Shown in pieces: positions 1-6,795 of a stretch of 11,730 nt of DNA. Made by a program: the position numbers and the translations under genes. The notes under the pieces were generated by a model. That model was not told where the DNA came from. It worked only from the letters and a program-made list of their open reading frames with translations, and ran no database searches. The stretch's first letter is position 1. Each line of letters begins with the position of its first letter. Source of the stretch: an uncultured Bacteroides sp. (lineage in GTDB: Bacteria > Bacteroidota > Bacteroidia > Bacteroidales > Bacteroidaceae); NCBI RefSeq assembly GCF_910578895.1, contig NZ_CAJTSC010000027.1, forward strand, positions 5,186 through 16,915, read 5' to 3'.

Positions 1-290
1 TTTTCGAATTTACCAAATGTTTGATGTAAATAATCGACCGGAGGCACACGGTTCTTTCATTTAAGAGAGTTAGAGGAGACATATTAATTCTGCCAAATAC
101 TATACAAATTCCTTCATCCAACAAAACCAACCGGACAGAAGCAGGCATCAAGAGAAATACATATTATCCTGAATTTGCACATTTTTATAAGAAACTGTTA
201 CGAAATCGCCCCTTTTTCCGTCCTGACTGTGAAAGCAAGAGAAGATTTTTTTACATTTGTCTTGCTATTTTCTTATTTTTCACGATAAAG
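1..290. other. intergenic region, no gene seen
   Basis: All frames are interrupted at short intervals and I see no coding sequence, RNA gene or clear hairpin. A purine-rich stretch at 65-80 (GAGAGTTAGAGGAGAC) resembles the GGAGTTA-type repeats near the other end of the window. AT-rich sequence at 240-290 leads into the promoter of the downstream operon. The left edge may hold the tail of an intergenic region belonging to a gene outside the window. Confidence 0.5.
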
Positions 291-323
291 TTGCTTGCCA
301 TCTTTAAATAAAAGCTATCTTTG
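291..323 (+). promoter_or_regulatory. Bacteroidetes-type promoter of the oxidoreductase operon
   Basis: The -7 box TATCTTTG at 316-323 matches the Bacteroides consensus TAnnTTTG exactly. Upstream, TTGCTTG (291-297) offers a TTG for the -33 element; the copy at 295-297 gives an 18-nt spacer, near the usual 19. The box ends 29 nt before the ATG at 353, the normal distance for a short leader. No operator was recognised. Confidence 0.7.
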
Positions 324-352
324 TATTTCAATAATCCGGAACTCAAAATGAC

Positions 353-628
353 ATGGAGCAATTAAATACCATAAAAGAGCTTATCAATCAGGGAAACGTA
401 GAGCAAGCCATCCTCCGGCTCAATGAAATGCTGCGGACCGATTTCCCCGAAAAAGCCGAAGCCTATTACCTTTTGGGAAATGCCTACCGCAAGCAAAGCA
501 ACTGGCAGCAGGCGTTGAACAACTACCGCTATGCCATCGACCTTGACCCGGACAGCCCCGCCCGGCAAGCTTATGGCATGGTAATGGACATTCTGAATTT
601 CTATCATAAGGACATGTACAATCAATAA
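353..628 (+). CDS. small tetratricopeptide-repeat (TPR) protein
   Basis: This 91-aa soluble protein is made almost wholly of helix-turn-helix repeats. Residues 35-68 form a canonical TPR (A35, Y38-L41-G42, A44-Y45, A54, Y58, A61, D64-P66), and residues 5-32 look like a degenerate first repeat (G14, A19, L23). There is no signal peptide or membrane segment. TPRs bind other proteins, so the likely role is a scaffold or assembly partner; no catalytic motif is present. It is the first gene after the promoter and its stop lies 18 nt before the ferredoxin subunit, so it is almost certainly co-transcribed with the 2-oxoacid oxidoreductase. A link to assembling or docking that enzyme is inferred from position only. 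An ATG at 348 is out of frame and leads nowhere. Confidence 0.85.
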   Translation: MEQLNTIKELINQGNVEQAILRLNEMLRTDFPEKAEAYYLLGNAYRKQSNWQQALNNYRYAIDLDPDSPARQAYGMVMDILNFYHKDMYNQ

Positions 629-646
629 ACATAAAGAATATAAATT

Positions 647-874
647 ATGGCAAAAATCAAAGGAGCAATCGTAGTAGATACCGAGCGTTGCAAAGGCTGC
701 AACCTGTGTGTCGTGGCTTGTCCGCTCAATGTAATAGCCCTCACCAAAGAGGTGAACGTGAAAGGGTATAACTATGCCCACCAAATATTGGAGGATACCT
801 GCAACGGATGCAGTTCGTGCGCAACCGTATGTCCGGACGGGTGTATCTCGGTTTATAAAGTAAAAGTAGAATAA
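647..874 (+). CDS. 2x[4Fe-4S] ferredoxin subunit of 2-oxoacid:ferredoxin oxidoreductase (delta, KorD/VorD-like)
   Basis: This 75-aa protein has two classic cluster motifs: C15-x2-C18-x2-C21-x3-C25-P and C52-x2-C55-x2-C58-x3-C62-P, each supplying ligands for a [4Fe-4S] cluster. In four-subunit oxoacid oxidoreductases this subunit carries electrons from the TPP-bound intermediate to external ferredoxin. The length fits the stand-alone delta subunit and there is no signal peptide, so it acts in the cytoplasm. C66 is an additional cysteine outside the motif pattern. It sits 18 nt after the TPR gene and 15 nt before the alpha-subunit gene, with delta-alpha-(small ORF)-beta-gamma order. The substrate cannot be told from this subunit. 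Confidence 0.9.
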   Translation: MAKIKGAIVVDTERCKGCNLCVVACPLNVIALTKEVNVKGYNYAHQILEDTCNGCSSCATVCPDGCISVYKVKVE

Positions 875-889
875 AATAATAAGAAGAAT

Positions 890-1975
890 ATGGCAGAAGA
901 AGTTGTATTGATGAAAGGAAACGAAGCCATCGCCCATGCAGCCATCCGCTGCGGTGCCGACGGATACTTCGGTTATCCCATTACTCCCCAATCGGAAGTA
1001 TTGGAAACACTCGCCGAACTGAAACCGTGGGAAACTACCGGCATGGTAGTGCTCCAGGCAGAGAGCGAAGTGGCAGCTATTAATATGGTATACGGTGGCG
1101 CCGGAAGCGGAAAAATGGTAATGACCTCTTCGTCCAGCCCCGGTGTCAGCCTGAAGCAGGAGGGCATCTCCTACATTGCGGGAGCCGAATTGCCGTGCCT
1201 GATAGTAAACGTGATGCGCGGCGGTCCCGGACTGGGAACCATCCAACCCAGCCAGGCAGACTATTTCCAAACCGTAAAAGGCGGCGGCCACGGCGATTAT
1301 CGCCTCATAGCCCTTGCACCTGCTTCCGTACAGGAAATGGCAGATTTCGTAAGCCTGGGATTTGAACTCGCTTTCAAATACCGCAACCCGGCTATCATCC
1401 TTGCCGACGGTGTAATCGGGCAGATGATGGAGAAAGTGGTTCTTCCCGCACAAAAGCCGCGCCGTACGGATGCCGAAGTCATCGAGCAATGCCCGTGGGC
1501 CACTACCGGCAGAACCAATGGCCGCAAGCCCAACGTCATCACCTCACTGGAACTGAAACCGGAAGAAATGGAGAAGAACAACATCCGTTTCCAGGCGAAA
1601 TACAAAGAAATCGAAGAGAACGAAGTACGCTTCGAAGAAATTCACTGCGATGATGCCGAATACCTGATTGTGGCTTTCGGTTCTATGGCACGCATCGGGC
1701 AGAAAGCCATGGAAATGGCGCGTGAAGAAGGTGTCAAGGTCGGAATGCTCCGCCCCATTACCCTATGGCCGTTCCCGACCAAAGCCATTGCCACATACGC
1801 CGACAAGGTGAAAGGCATACTGGTTACGGAGTTGAACGCCGGGCAGATGATTGAAGATGTCCGTCTCGCCGTAAACGGCAAGGTGAAAGTGGAACACTTC
1901 GGACGGCTCGGCGGTATTGTTCCCGATCCGGATGAGATTGTAGCGGCACTTGCTAAATTAAAAATTGAGAGTTGA
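890..1975 (+). CDS. vorB: 2-oxoacid:ferredoxin oxidoreductase alpha subunit (VorB/KorA-like)
   Basis: This 361-aa protein is the alpha subunit of a CoA-dependent 2-oxoacid:ferredoxin oxidoreductase. The pyrimidine-binding domain starts with the signature GYPITPQSE (28-36), followed by E58 in QAESE, S80-S83, and a G112-PGLGT-x2-PSQADY stretch. Residues after about 250 form the second core domain. Homologues in this group are commonly labelled 3-methyl-2-oxobutanoate dehydrogenase subunit VorB, but 2-oxoglutarate (KorA) is equally possible; the motifs do not decide. The ATG at 890 is the only start near the preceding gene, and the ribosome site is weak. The last codons (…LKIES) and the TGA lie inside a 7-nt repeat array that forms one arm of a 21-bp hairpin (see repeat entry), so the C-terminal tail probably comes from repeat sequence. 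Confidence 0.9.
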   Translation: MAEEVVLMKGNEAIAHAAIRCGADGYFGYPITPQSEVLETLAELKPWETTGMVVLQAESEVAAINMVYGGAGSGKMVMTSSSSPGVSLKQEGISYIAGAELPCLIVNVMRGGPGLGTIQPSQADYFQTVKGGGHGDYRLIALAPASVQEMADFVSLGFELAFKYRNPAIILADGVIGQMMEKVVLPAQKPRRTDAEVIEQCPWATTGRTNGRKPNVITSLELKPEEMEKNNIRFQAKYKEIEENEVRFEEIHCDDAEYLIVAFGSMARIGQKAMEMAREEGVKVGMLRPITLWPFPTKAIATYADKVKGILVTELNAGQMIEDVRLAVNGKVKVEHFGRLGGIVPDPDEIVAALAKLKIES

Positions 1976-2039
1976 GAATTAAGAAATCTCAACCGACTCC
2001 ATTTTTATTTTTAAATTTTAATTCTCAATTCTCAATTTA
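1954..2039 (+). repeat. heptamer repeat array and its inverted copy, forming a 21-bp hairpin
   Basis: On the plus strand 1954-1988 splits into 7-nt units TAAATTA, AAAATTG, AGAGTTG, AGAATTA, AGAAATC. On the minus strand 2039-2012 gives TAAATTG, AGAATTG, AGAATTA, AAATTTA. The arms 1962-1982 and 2018-2038 pair over 21 bp with a single G-U, around a 35-nt loop. The hairpin contains the stop codon of the alpha-subunit gene and ends 5 nt before the ATG of the next small gene. A shorter alternative hairpin (GTTGAGA 1971-1977 with TCTCAAC 1987-1993) shares the left arm. No strong T run follows, so it is not a standard terminator; an effect on translation, RNA processing or stability is inference. Confidence 0.75.
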
Positions 2040-2043
2040 AGAA

Positions 2044-2217
2044 ATGAATCCTGATAAAATAAGAAACGTACTGAATATTCTCTTCCTGATACTTGCCCTG
2101 GCAGCTATCATCGTCTACTTTGTAGCAAAAGACGACTTCAAACTGTTTATATACGTTTGCGGCGCAGCTATATTCGTAAAGGTCATGGAGTTTTTCATAC
2201 GGTTCACCAACAGATAA
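2044..2217 (+). CDS. 57-aa two-helix membrane protein inside the oxidoreductase operon
   Basis: The ATG at 2044 opens a 57-aa frame beginning MNPDKIRNVLNILFLILALA. It has a hydrophobic helix at about residues 9-28, a short charged loop (KDDFK, 29-33), a second helix at about 34-52, and a basic end (RFTNR). The layout predicts a hairpin in the inner membrane. I do not recognise the family. It lies between the alpha and beta subunit genes, and its stop codon TAA overlaps the strong ribosome-binding site of the beta gene, so translation of the two is probably coupled. Its own start is 5 nt after a long hairpin. A role in tethering the soluble oxidoreductase near the membrane is possible but unproven. 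Its short length makes it easy to miss in annotation. Confidence 0.75.
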   Translation: MNPDKIRNVLNILFLILALAAIIVYFVAKDDFKLFIYVCGAAIFVKVMEFFIRFTNR

Positions 2218-2221
2218 GGAG
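2216..2221 (+). promoter_or_regulatory. strong Shine-Dalgarno site that sets the beta-subunit start
   Basis: AAGGAG lies 8 nt before the ATG at 2230 and overlaps the TAA of the 57-aa gene. It favours ATG 2230 over the in-frame GTG at 2224, which would leave only 2 nt of spacing. Most genes here lack such a site, so efficient or coupled initiation at this subunit is likely. Confidence 0.7.
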
Positions 2222-2229
2222 AAGTGATT

Positions 2230-2991
2230 ATGACAAAAGAAGATATTATCAAACCCGAAAACCTGGTTGCCAAGAAACCGACTTTGATGAACGATAATCC
2301 CATGCACTACTGCCCGGGATGTAGCCACGGCGTGGTTCACAAACTGATTGCCGAAGTAATCGAAGAAATGGGATTGGAAGATAAAGCCGTAGGTATCTCC
2401 CCCGTGGGATGTGCCGTATTTATCTACAACTATATAGACATCGACTGGCAAGAAGCCGCCCACGGACGTGCTCCTGCCGTTGCCACCGCCATCAAACGCC
2501 TGTGGCCGGACCGTCTGGTGTTTACTTATCAAGGCGACGGCGACTTGGCTTGTATCGGCACTGCCGAAACCATCCATGCGCTGAACCGTGGAGAGAACAT
2601 CACCATTGTCTTCATCAACAACGCCATCTACGGTATGACCGGCGGGCAGATGGCTCCCACTACCCTTGTGGGCATGAAGACCTCTACCAGCCCATACGGT
2701 CGTGACGTACACTTGCACGGCTATCCGCTGAAGATGGCGGATATCGCCGCACAACTGGAAGGCACGGCATACGTAACCCGTCAGAGCGTGGATACGGTTC
2801 CTGCCATCCGCAAGGCAAAGAAAGCCATCCGCAAGGCGTTCGAGAACTCCATGGCAGGCAAAGGGTCCAACCTTGTGGAAATTGTTTCCACCTGCAACTC
2901 CGGCTGGAAGATGTCTCCGGACAAATCAAACAAATGGATGCAAGAGAACATGTTCCCCTTCTATCCATTGGGTGACTTGAAAGACAAATAA
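2230..2991 (+). CDS. 2-oxoacid:ferredoxin oxidoreductase beta subunit, TPP-binding (KorB/VorA-like)
   Basis: This 253-aa subunit binds thiamine pyrophosphate and carries out decarboxylation of the 2-oxoacid. Visible motifs are HYCPGCSHG (26-34; C28 and C31), a conserved C61 in PVGCA, GDGDLACIG (102-110), which starts the TPP/Mg2+ motif, and the matching N130-N131-AIYGMTGGQ about 25 residues later. The length is typical of the short beta subunits that pair with separate alpha, gamma and delta chains. Start ATG 2230 is chosen from the AAGGAG site; a GTG two codons upstream would add two residues. It follows the 57-aa membrane protein by 12 nt and precedes the gamma gene by 95 nt. Substrate (2-oxoglutarate versus branched-chain or other oxoacids) is not resolved. 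Confidence 0.9.
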   Translation: MTKEDIIKPENLVAKKPTLMNDNPMHYCPGCSHGVVHKLIAEVIEEMGLEDKAVGISPVGCAVFIYNYIDIDWQEAAHGRAPAVATAIKRLWPDRLVFTYQGDGDLACIGTAETIHALNRGENITIVFINNAIYGMTGGQMAPTTLVGMKTSTSPYGRDVHLHGYPLKMADIAAQLEGTAYVTRQSVDTVPAIRKAKKAIRKAFENSMAGKGSNLVEIVSTCNSGWKMSPDKSNKWMQENMFPFYPLGDLKDK

Positions 2992-3018
2992 ATCGGTTAA
3001 TAAGGGAACGGGGGAAGA

Positions 3019-3077
3019 GGTTGGCACCGTAATCTCCCAACCGCAAACTTATCAACTAAAACTTCGTCAACTAAAAC
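3019..3077 (+). repeat. small hairpin and 15-nt tandem duplication before the gamma-subunit gene
   Basis: GGTTGG (3019-3024) can pair with CCAACC (3037-3042). Just downstream, TCAACTAAAAC occurs at 3052-3062 and again at 3067-3077, a 15-nt period. The duplication fills the leader immediately before the ATG at 3087. No promoter box is visible, so the gamma gene probably stays in the operon. Confidence 0.5.
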
Positions 3078-3086
3078 AAAAGAACA

Positions 3087-3629
3087 ATGAAAGAAGAAAT
3101 CATTATAGCAGGCTTCGGCGGACAAGGCGTACTGTCCATGGGAAAGATTTTGGCATACTCCGGACTGATGGAAGGCAAAGAGGTTACCTGGATGCCCGCC
3201 TACGGACCGGAACAGCGCGGCGGTACGGCAAACGTGACCGTAATAGTAAGCGATGAGAAAATCTCCTCACCCATCCTGAGTAAATATGATGCAGCCATCA
3301 TCCTGAACCAACCTTCATTGGAGAAATTCGAGAGTAAGGTAAAGCCGGGCGGCATTCTTATCTACGACGGTTACGGCATCATCAACCCGCCGACGCGAAA
3401 GGATATCCACGTCTACCGCATCGATGCCATGGACGCGGCGAATGAAATGAATAACGCGAAAGCATTCAACATGATCGTACTTGGCGGACTGCTGAAAATC
3501 GCTCCCATCGTGACCTTGGAGAACGTCATCAAAGGATTGAAAAAGACACTTCCCGAACGTCACCACCATTTGATACCTATGAACGAAGAGGCTATCAAAA
3601 GAGGGATGGAACTGATAAAGGAAGTCTGA
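3087..3629 (+). CDS. 2-oxoacid:ferredoxin oxidoreductase gamma subunit (KorC/VorC-like)
   Basis: This 180-aa protein belongs to the pyruvate/ketoisovalerate oxidoreductase gamma family. It begins with the nucleotide-fold signature AGFGGQGV (8-15), followed by the conserved WMPAYGPEQRGG (35-46) and the YDAAIILNQPS stretch (67-77). In the family this subunit contributes to CoA binding and completes the alpha-beta-gamma-delta enzyme in the cytoplasm. It is the last gene of the operon, with a long terminator-like hairpin starting 21 nt after its stop. The 95-nt gap after the beta gene is the longest in the operon, so unequal expression is possible. Confidence 0.9.
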   Translation: MKEEIIIAGFGGQGVLSMGKILAYSGLMEGKEVTWMPAYGPEQRGGTANVTVIVSDEKISSPILSKYDAAIILNQPSLEKFESKVKPGGILIYDGYGIINPPTRKDIHVYRIDAMDAANEMNNAKAFNMIVLGGLLKIAPIVTLENVIKGLKKTLPERHHHLIPMNEEAIKRGMELIKEV

Positions 3630-3649
3630 AAAGACAGTAACATCATAAA

Positions 3650-3740
3650 GGGGGATGTACCCATCTTCCGACAGTCTTCACTACATTCTCTGAATAACAG
3701 GATGATATGACTATCGGAACATGGGTACATTCTCCTTTTT
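3650..3740 (+). terminator. long terminator-like hairpin after the oxidoreductase operon
   Basis: The arms 3650-3674 and 3711-3735 are complementary at 21 of 25 positions, three of the four mismatches being G-U type, around a 36-nt loop. TTTTT follows at 3736-3740. The best part is ATGTACCCAT against ATGGGTACAT. This fits transcription ending before the porin promoter. The stem is longer than a usual intrinsic terminator, so a processed RNA structure or small repeat element is an alternative. Confidence 0.65.
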
Positions 3741-3866
3741 ATATATGTTTATTCAAGTAACAACATCTTTTAGGCAAATACTCTCCGCACGACTCCCGTA
3801 TGAATTGCCTAATTGCAAAAAAGAAGCAAAAAAGAGTGATTTCCGTAAGCGAATAATTTTTTATTG

Positions 3867-3874
3867 TATCTTTG
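3867..3874 (+). promoter_or_regulatory. -7 box almost abutting the porin start codon
   Basis: TATCTTTG matches TAnnTTTG exactly but ends only 9 nt before the ATG at 3884. Transcription would begin about 3-5 nt before the start codon, giving a leaderless or nearly leaderless mRNA. No good -33 TTTG is visible at the right spacing, so the true promoter could lie further upstream. The surrounding ten bases GTATCTTTGC (3866-3875) also match the CTnDOT attachment core GTANNTTTGC. Confidence 0.5.
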
Positions 3875-3883
3875 CGCCTAATT

Positions 3884-5965
3884 ATGAGACGGATTGTACT
3901 GACATATATATTTCTATCCATTATAGGTATCTTAAAGGCAGGGGCGCAAACCCCTTTCAACCGTATGGATCCTGCAACGGGACGTGACCGCTTCGGTAAC
4001 CAGGTAGACCCCAACACACTACCGGATAACCTGGAAGACAGCACCAATACGGAAATCCAAAGCCTTCCTCCCAAACTTTACATGTGGCGTTTGAGCGAAA
4101 CATTGGGTAACCGTACGATTATCCCCGCCGACACCGCCAATCTGAACTTCCAGAATACGAACTTGGTAGAGGGCATGTACGGACATTATAATTATTTGGG
4201 CAACCTGGGTTCTCCCCGCCTGTCGCGTATCTTCTTCGAGCGCAGGGACAATGAGCCGACCATCTTCATGGAGCCTTTCTCCAGTTTCTTTGTCCGTCCC
4301 GATGAAGTGAAATTCACCAACAGTAATATACCTTTCACCAATCTTACTTACTACAAGGCAGGAAACAAGGTCAACGGTGAAGAACGTTTCAAATCTTACT
4401 TCTCGGTAAACGCCAACAAACGATTGGCTTTCGGCTTCAACATAGACTATCTGTACGGACGGGGATACTACCAGAACCAATCCACATCAAACTTCAATGC
4501 CGGAATATTCGCCAGCTATATCGGTAGCAAATATCAGATGCAGGCTGTATATAACAACTTCATCATGAAGATGAACGAGAACGGCGGTATTCAGGACGAC
4601 CGTTACATCACGCGCCCGGAAGACATGGCGGAAGGCAAAAAAGAGTACGAGTCCACCACCATTCCCGTCAGGCTGGAGCAGACGGCAAACAAAAACAAGG
4701 ACTTCTACGTATACCTGACACACCGTTACCGCTTAGGCTTTACACGCGAGACAACAACCATAGAGGATGCCAAGACACCCGGCATAGCCGCTGCCAACGA
4801 CAGCGTGCCCCTGCCCAAAGACACTATTATAACCGAAGAATTTGTTCCCGTCACCAGCTTTATACACACTCTTAAAGTGGAACGGACACGCCACAAATTC
4901 TCGTCCGCCAAAGAAAAGGAAGGACAATATCCCAATACATACTTCAATGAAATGGGCAGCCGTGACTCCACCACTGCCTTCAGTGTAAAGAATGTGTTCG
5001 GCATCGCCTTGCTCGAAGGTTTCAACAAATATGCCAAAGCCGGGCTGACAGCCTATATATCACATAAGTTCAGCCGTTATGAACTAATGGATACGCTGTC
5101 TCGCACCCACTTCGACGAACAGGAGATATTCGTGGGCGGCGAACTTGCCAAACGCCAGGGTAAAACGCTGCACTACAACGTGAACGGTGAAGTGGGCATC
5201 GTAGACAAGGCTCTCGGACAGTTCCGCGTCAATGCCGACCTCGATTTGAATTTCCGCCTTTGGAAAGACACGGTGAACTTCTATGCAAGAGGTTACGTAA
5301 GCAACACGCTTCCCTCTTTCTATATGCGCCATTACCACTCCAACCATTACTATTGGGACAACGAAAACATGGACAAGGAGTTCCGTACACGCGTAGAGGG
5401 TGAATTGAACATCGGACGCTGGAAAACAAACCTGCGCGCCGGTGTAGAAAATATAAAGAACTACACCTACTTCGACCAACACGGCATGCCCGCACAGGAA
5501 AGCGGCAACATACAGGTGCTTTCCGCCATGCTGAAGCAGGATTTCCGTTTAGGCATCCTGCACTTGGACAACGAAGTGACCTGGCAGAAGTCGAGCAACG
5601 AGACCGTATTGCCGCTGCCGCAACTTTCGCTGTATCACAATCTGTACCTGCTTACCAGAATAGCCAAGAAAGTGCTGACCGTGCAACTTGGTGCGGACGT
5701 TCGCTATTTCACCAAATACAACGCGCCTGCCTATACTGCCGCCATCCAGCAGTTCCATCTTCAGGCGGCAGACGACCAGGTAGAGATTGGCGGTTATCCG
5801 ATTGTAAATGTATACGCCAACCTGCACCTGAAGCGGACACGTATCTTTGCCATGATGTACCATGTCAATGCCGGAATGGGTAAAGGCAATTACTTCCTTG
5901 TACCGCATTATCCTATCAATCCGCGCCTGTTCAAGATTGGCATTTCATGGAATTTTTACGATTAA
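3884..5965 (+). CDS. putative outer-membrane porin (Bacteroidetes putative-porin family)
   Basis: This 693-aa protein starts with a signal peptide: basic RR at 2-3, a hydrophobic core at 4-16, and a likely cut after AGA at 19-21. The mature part is rich in alternating polar and aromatic beta strands and ends in …KIGISWNFYD, a C-terminal beta strand with an aromatic near the end, as in beta-barrel proteins. The early segments (MDPATGRDRFG, GNLGSPRLSRIFFERR) resemble the large putative porins of Bacteroidetes, with no TonB-dependent plug domain. The ATG at 3884 was chosen because it gives the best signal peptide; a TTG at 3872 in the same frame adds MRLI but falls inside the promoter box. The solute-binding protein gene begins 14 nt downstream, so the two are probably co-transcribed. 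Substrate unknown. Confidence 0.8.
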   Translation: MRRIVLTYIFLSIIGILKAGAQTPFNRMDPATGRDRFGNQVDPNTLPDNLEDSTNTEIQSLPPKLYMWRLSETLGNRTIIPADTANLNFQNTNLVEGMYGHYNYLGNLGSPRLSRIFFERRDNEPTIFMEPFSSFFVRPDEVKFTNSNIPFTNLTYYKAGNKVNGEERFKSYFSVNANKRLAFGFNIDYLYGRGYYQNQSTSNFNAGIFASYIGSKYQMQAVYNNFIMKMNENGGIQDDRYITRPEDMAEGKKEYESTTIPVRLEQTANKNKDFYVYLTHRYRLGFTRETTTIEDAKTPGIAAANDSVPLPKDTIITEEFVPVTSFIHTLKVERTRHKFSSAKEKEGQYPNTYFNEMGSRDSTTAFSVKNVFGIALLEGFNKYAKAGLTAYISHKFSRYELMDTLSRTHFDEQEIFVGGELAKRQGKTLHYNVNGEVGIVDKALGQFRVNADLDLNFRLWKDTVNFYARGYVSNTLPSFYMRHYHSNHYYWDNENMDKEFRTRVEGELNIGRWKTNLRAGVENIKNYTYFDQHGMPAQESGNIQVLSAMLKQDFRLGILHLDNEVTWQKSSNETVLPLPQLSLYHNLYLLTRIAKKVLTVQLGADVRYFTKYNAPAYTAAIQQFHLQAADDQVEIGGYPIVNVYANLHLKRTRIFAMMYHVNAGMGKGNYFLVPHYPINPRLFKIGISWNFYD

Positions 5966-5979
5966 CACCGTCCTGCATC

Positions 5980-6795
5980 ATGAGAAATGCCAAATTGTTG
6001 AAGTATATCATCTTAGGAGTAGTGACCGCACTTGTCGCCACATTCGTGCTGCCTAAGAAAGAAACCGGCAAACGGCATCCCCGCGACTATGCCGAAATTG
6101 CGGCAGACGGCATGCTCCGTGCGGCTACGGAATATAATTCCATCAGCTTTTATGTAGATGGAGACACGCTGTCCGGATTTCACTACGAACTGATAGAAGC
6201 CTTTGCGCGCGACCACGGTTTGAAAGTAGCCATTACTCCCGAAATGAGTTTTAACGAACGCCTGGAAGGCTTGGCGGCAGGCAAGTTTGATGTCATAGCA
6301 TACGGCATCCTGGTAACCAGCGAATTGAAGGACTCCCTACTTCTCACTTCTCCAATCGTCCTGAACAGGCAAGTATTGGTACAACGCAAAGCAGACGCCC
6401 CCAACGACTCCCTGTTTATCACAAGCCAACTGGATTTAGCGGGAAAGACGCTGAATGTGGTAAAAGGCTCGCCTTCCATCCTGCGCATCCGCAATTTAGG
6501 AAACGAAATCGGTGATACCATCTATATTAATGAAATAGAGAAATACGGTTCCGAACAACTTATCGCACTCGTGGCACATGGTGATATCGACTATGCGGTA
6601 TGCGATGAAAGCATCGCCCGTGCCGCTGCCGACAGCCTGCCGCAAATAGACATAAACACCGCCATCAGCTTCACCCAATTCTACTCATGGGGTGTGAGCA
6701 AGCAATCTCCGGTGCTTTTGGACAGCCTGAACAGTTGGCTGGAGAAATTCAAAAAAGGAAAGGAGTATAAAAAAATATATAAGAGGTATTATTAA
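5980..6795 (+). CDS. membrane-anchored extracellular solute-binding protein (SBP_bac_3 / MltF N-domain-like)
   Basis: This 271-aa protein has an N-terminal membrane anchor or uncleaved signal (about 5-24) and a single periplasmic solute-binding domain. Family features include GFHYELIEAFARDHG (66-80), L98-x2-GKFDVIAYGI, LDLAGKTLNVVKGSPS (151-166), GDIDYAVCDE (201-210) and the C-terminal W-x-V-x5-P…LNSWLEKFKKGKEYKKIYKRYY. The fold binds amino acids or similar small ligands. MltF has the same domain followed by a lytic transglycosylase domain, which is absent here. The ATG at 5980, 14 nt after the porin stop, is preferred over ATG 5947, which overlaps the porin gene and precedes a less signal-like start. 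No permease or ATPase lies nearby, so it may serve a distant transporter or act as a sensor. Confidence 0.8.
   Translation: MRNAKLLKYIILGVVTALVATFVLPKKETGKRHPRDYAEIAADGMLRAATEYNSISFYVDGDTLSGFHYELIEAFARDHGLKVAITPEMSFNERLEGLAAGKFDVIAYGILVTSELKDSLLLTSPIVLNRQVLVQRKADAPNDSLFITSQLDLAGKTLNVVKGSPSILRIRNLGNEIGDTIYINEIEKYGSEQLIALVAHGDIDYAVCDESIARAAADSLPQIDINTAISFTQFYSWGVSKQSPVLLDSLNSWLEKFKKGKEYKKIYKRYY

Noticed and set aside
362..1489. 375-codon open frame on the minus strand
   Set aside because: It lies antisense to the TPR, ferredoxin and alpha-subunit genes, all with clear family motifs; its translation has no recognisable domain and reflects codon bias of the real genes.
2224..2229. GTG start for the beta subunit
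   Set aside because: Only 2 nt from the AAGGAG site, whereas ATG 2230 has ideal 8-nt spacing.
3872..3883. TTG as an upstream start of the porin
   Set aside because: The TTG is part of the -7 promoter box, so it would not be in the mRNA; the ATG at 3884 gives a cleaner signal peptide.
3721..3987. 88-codon plus-strand frame before the porin
   Set aside because: It starts within the terminator-like hairpin arm, runs through the porin promoter and overlaps the porin signal peptide out of frame.
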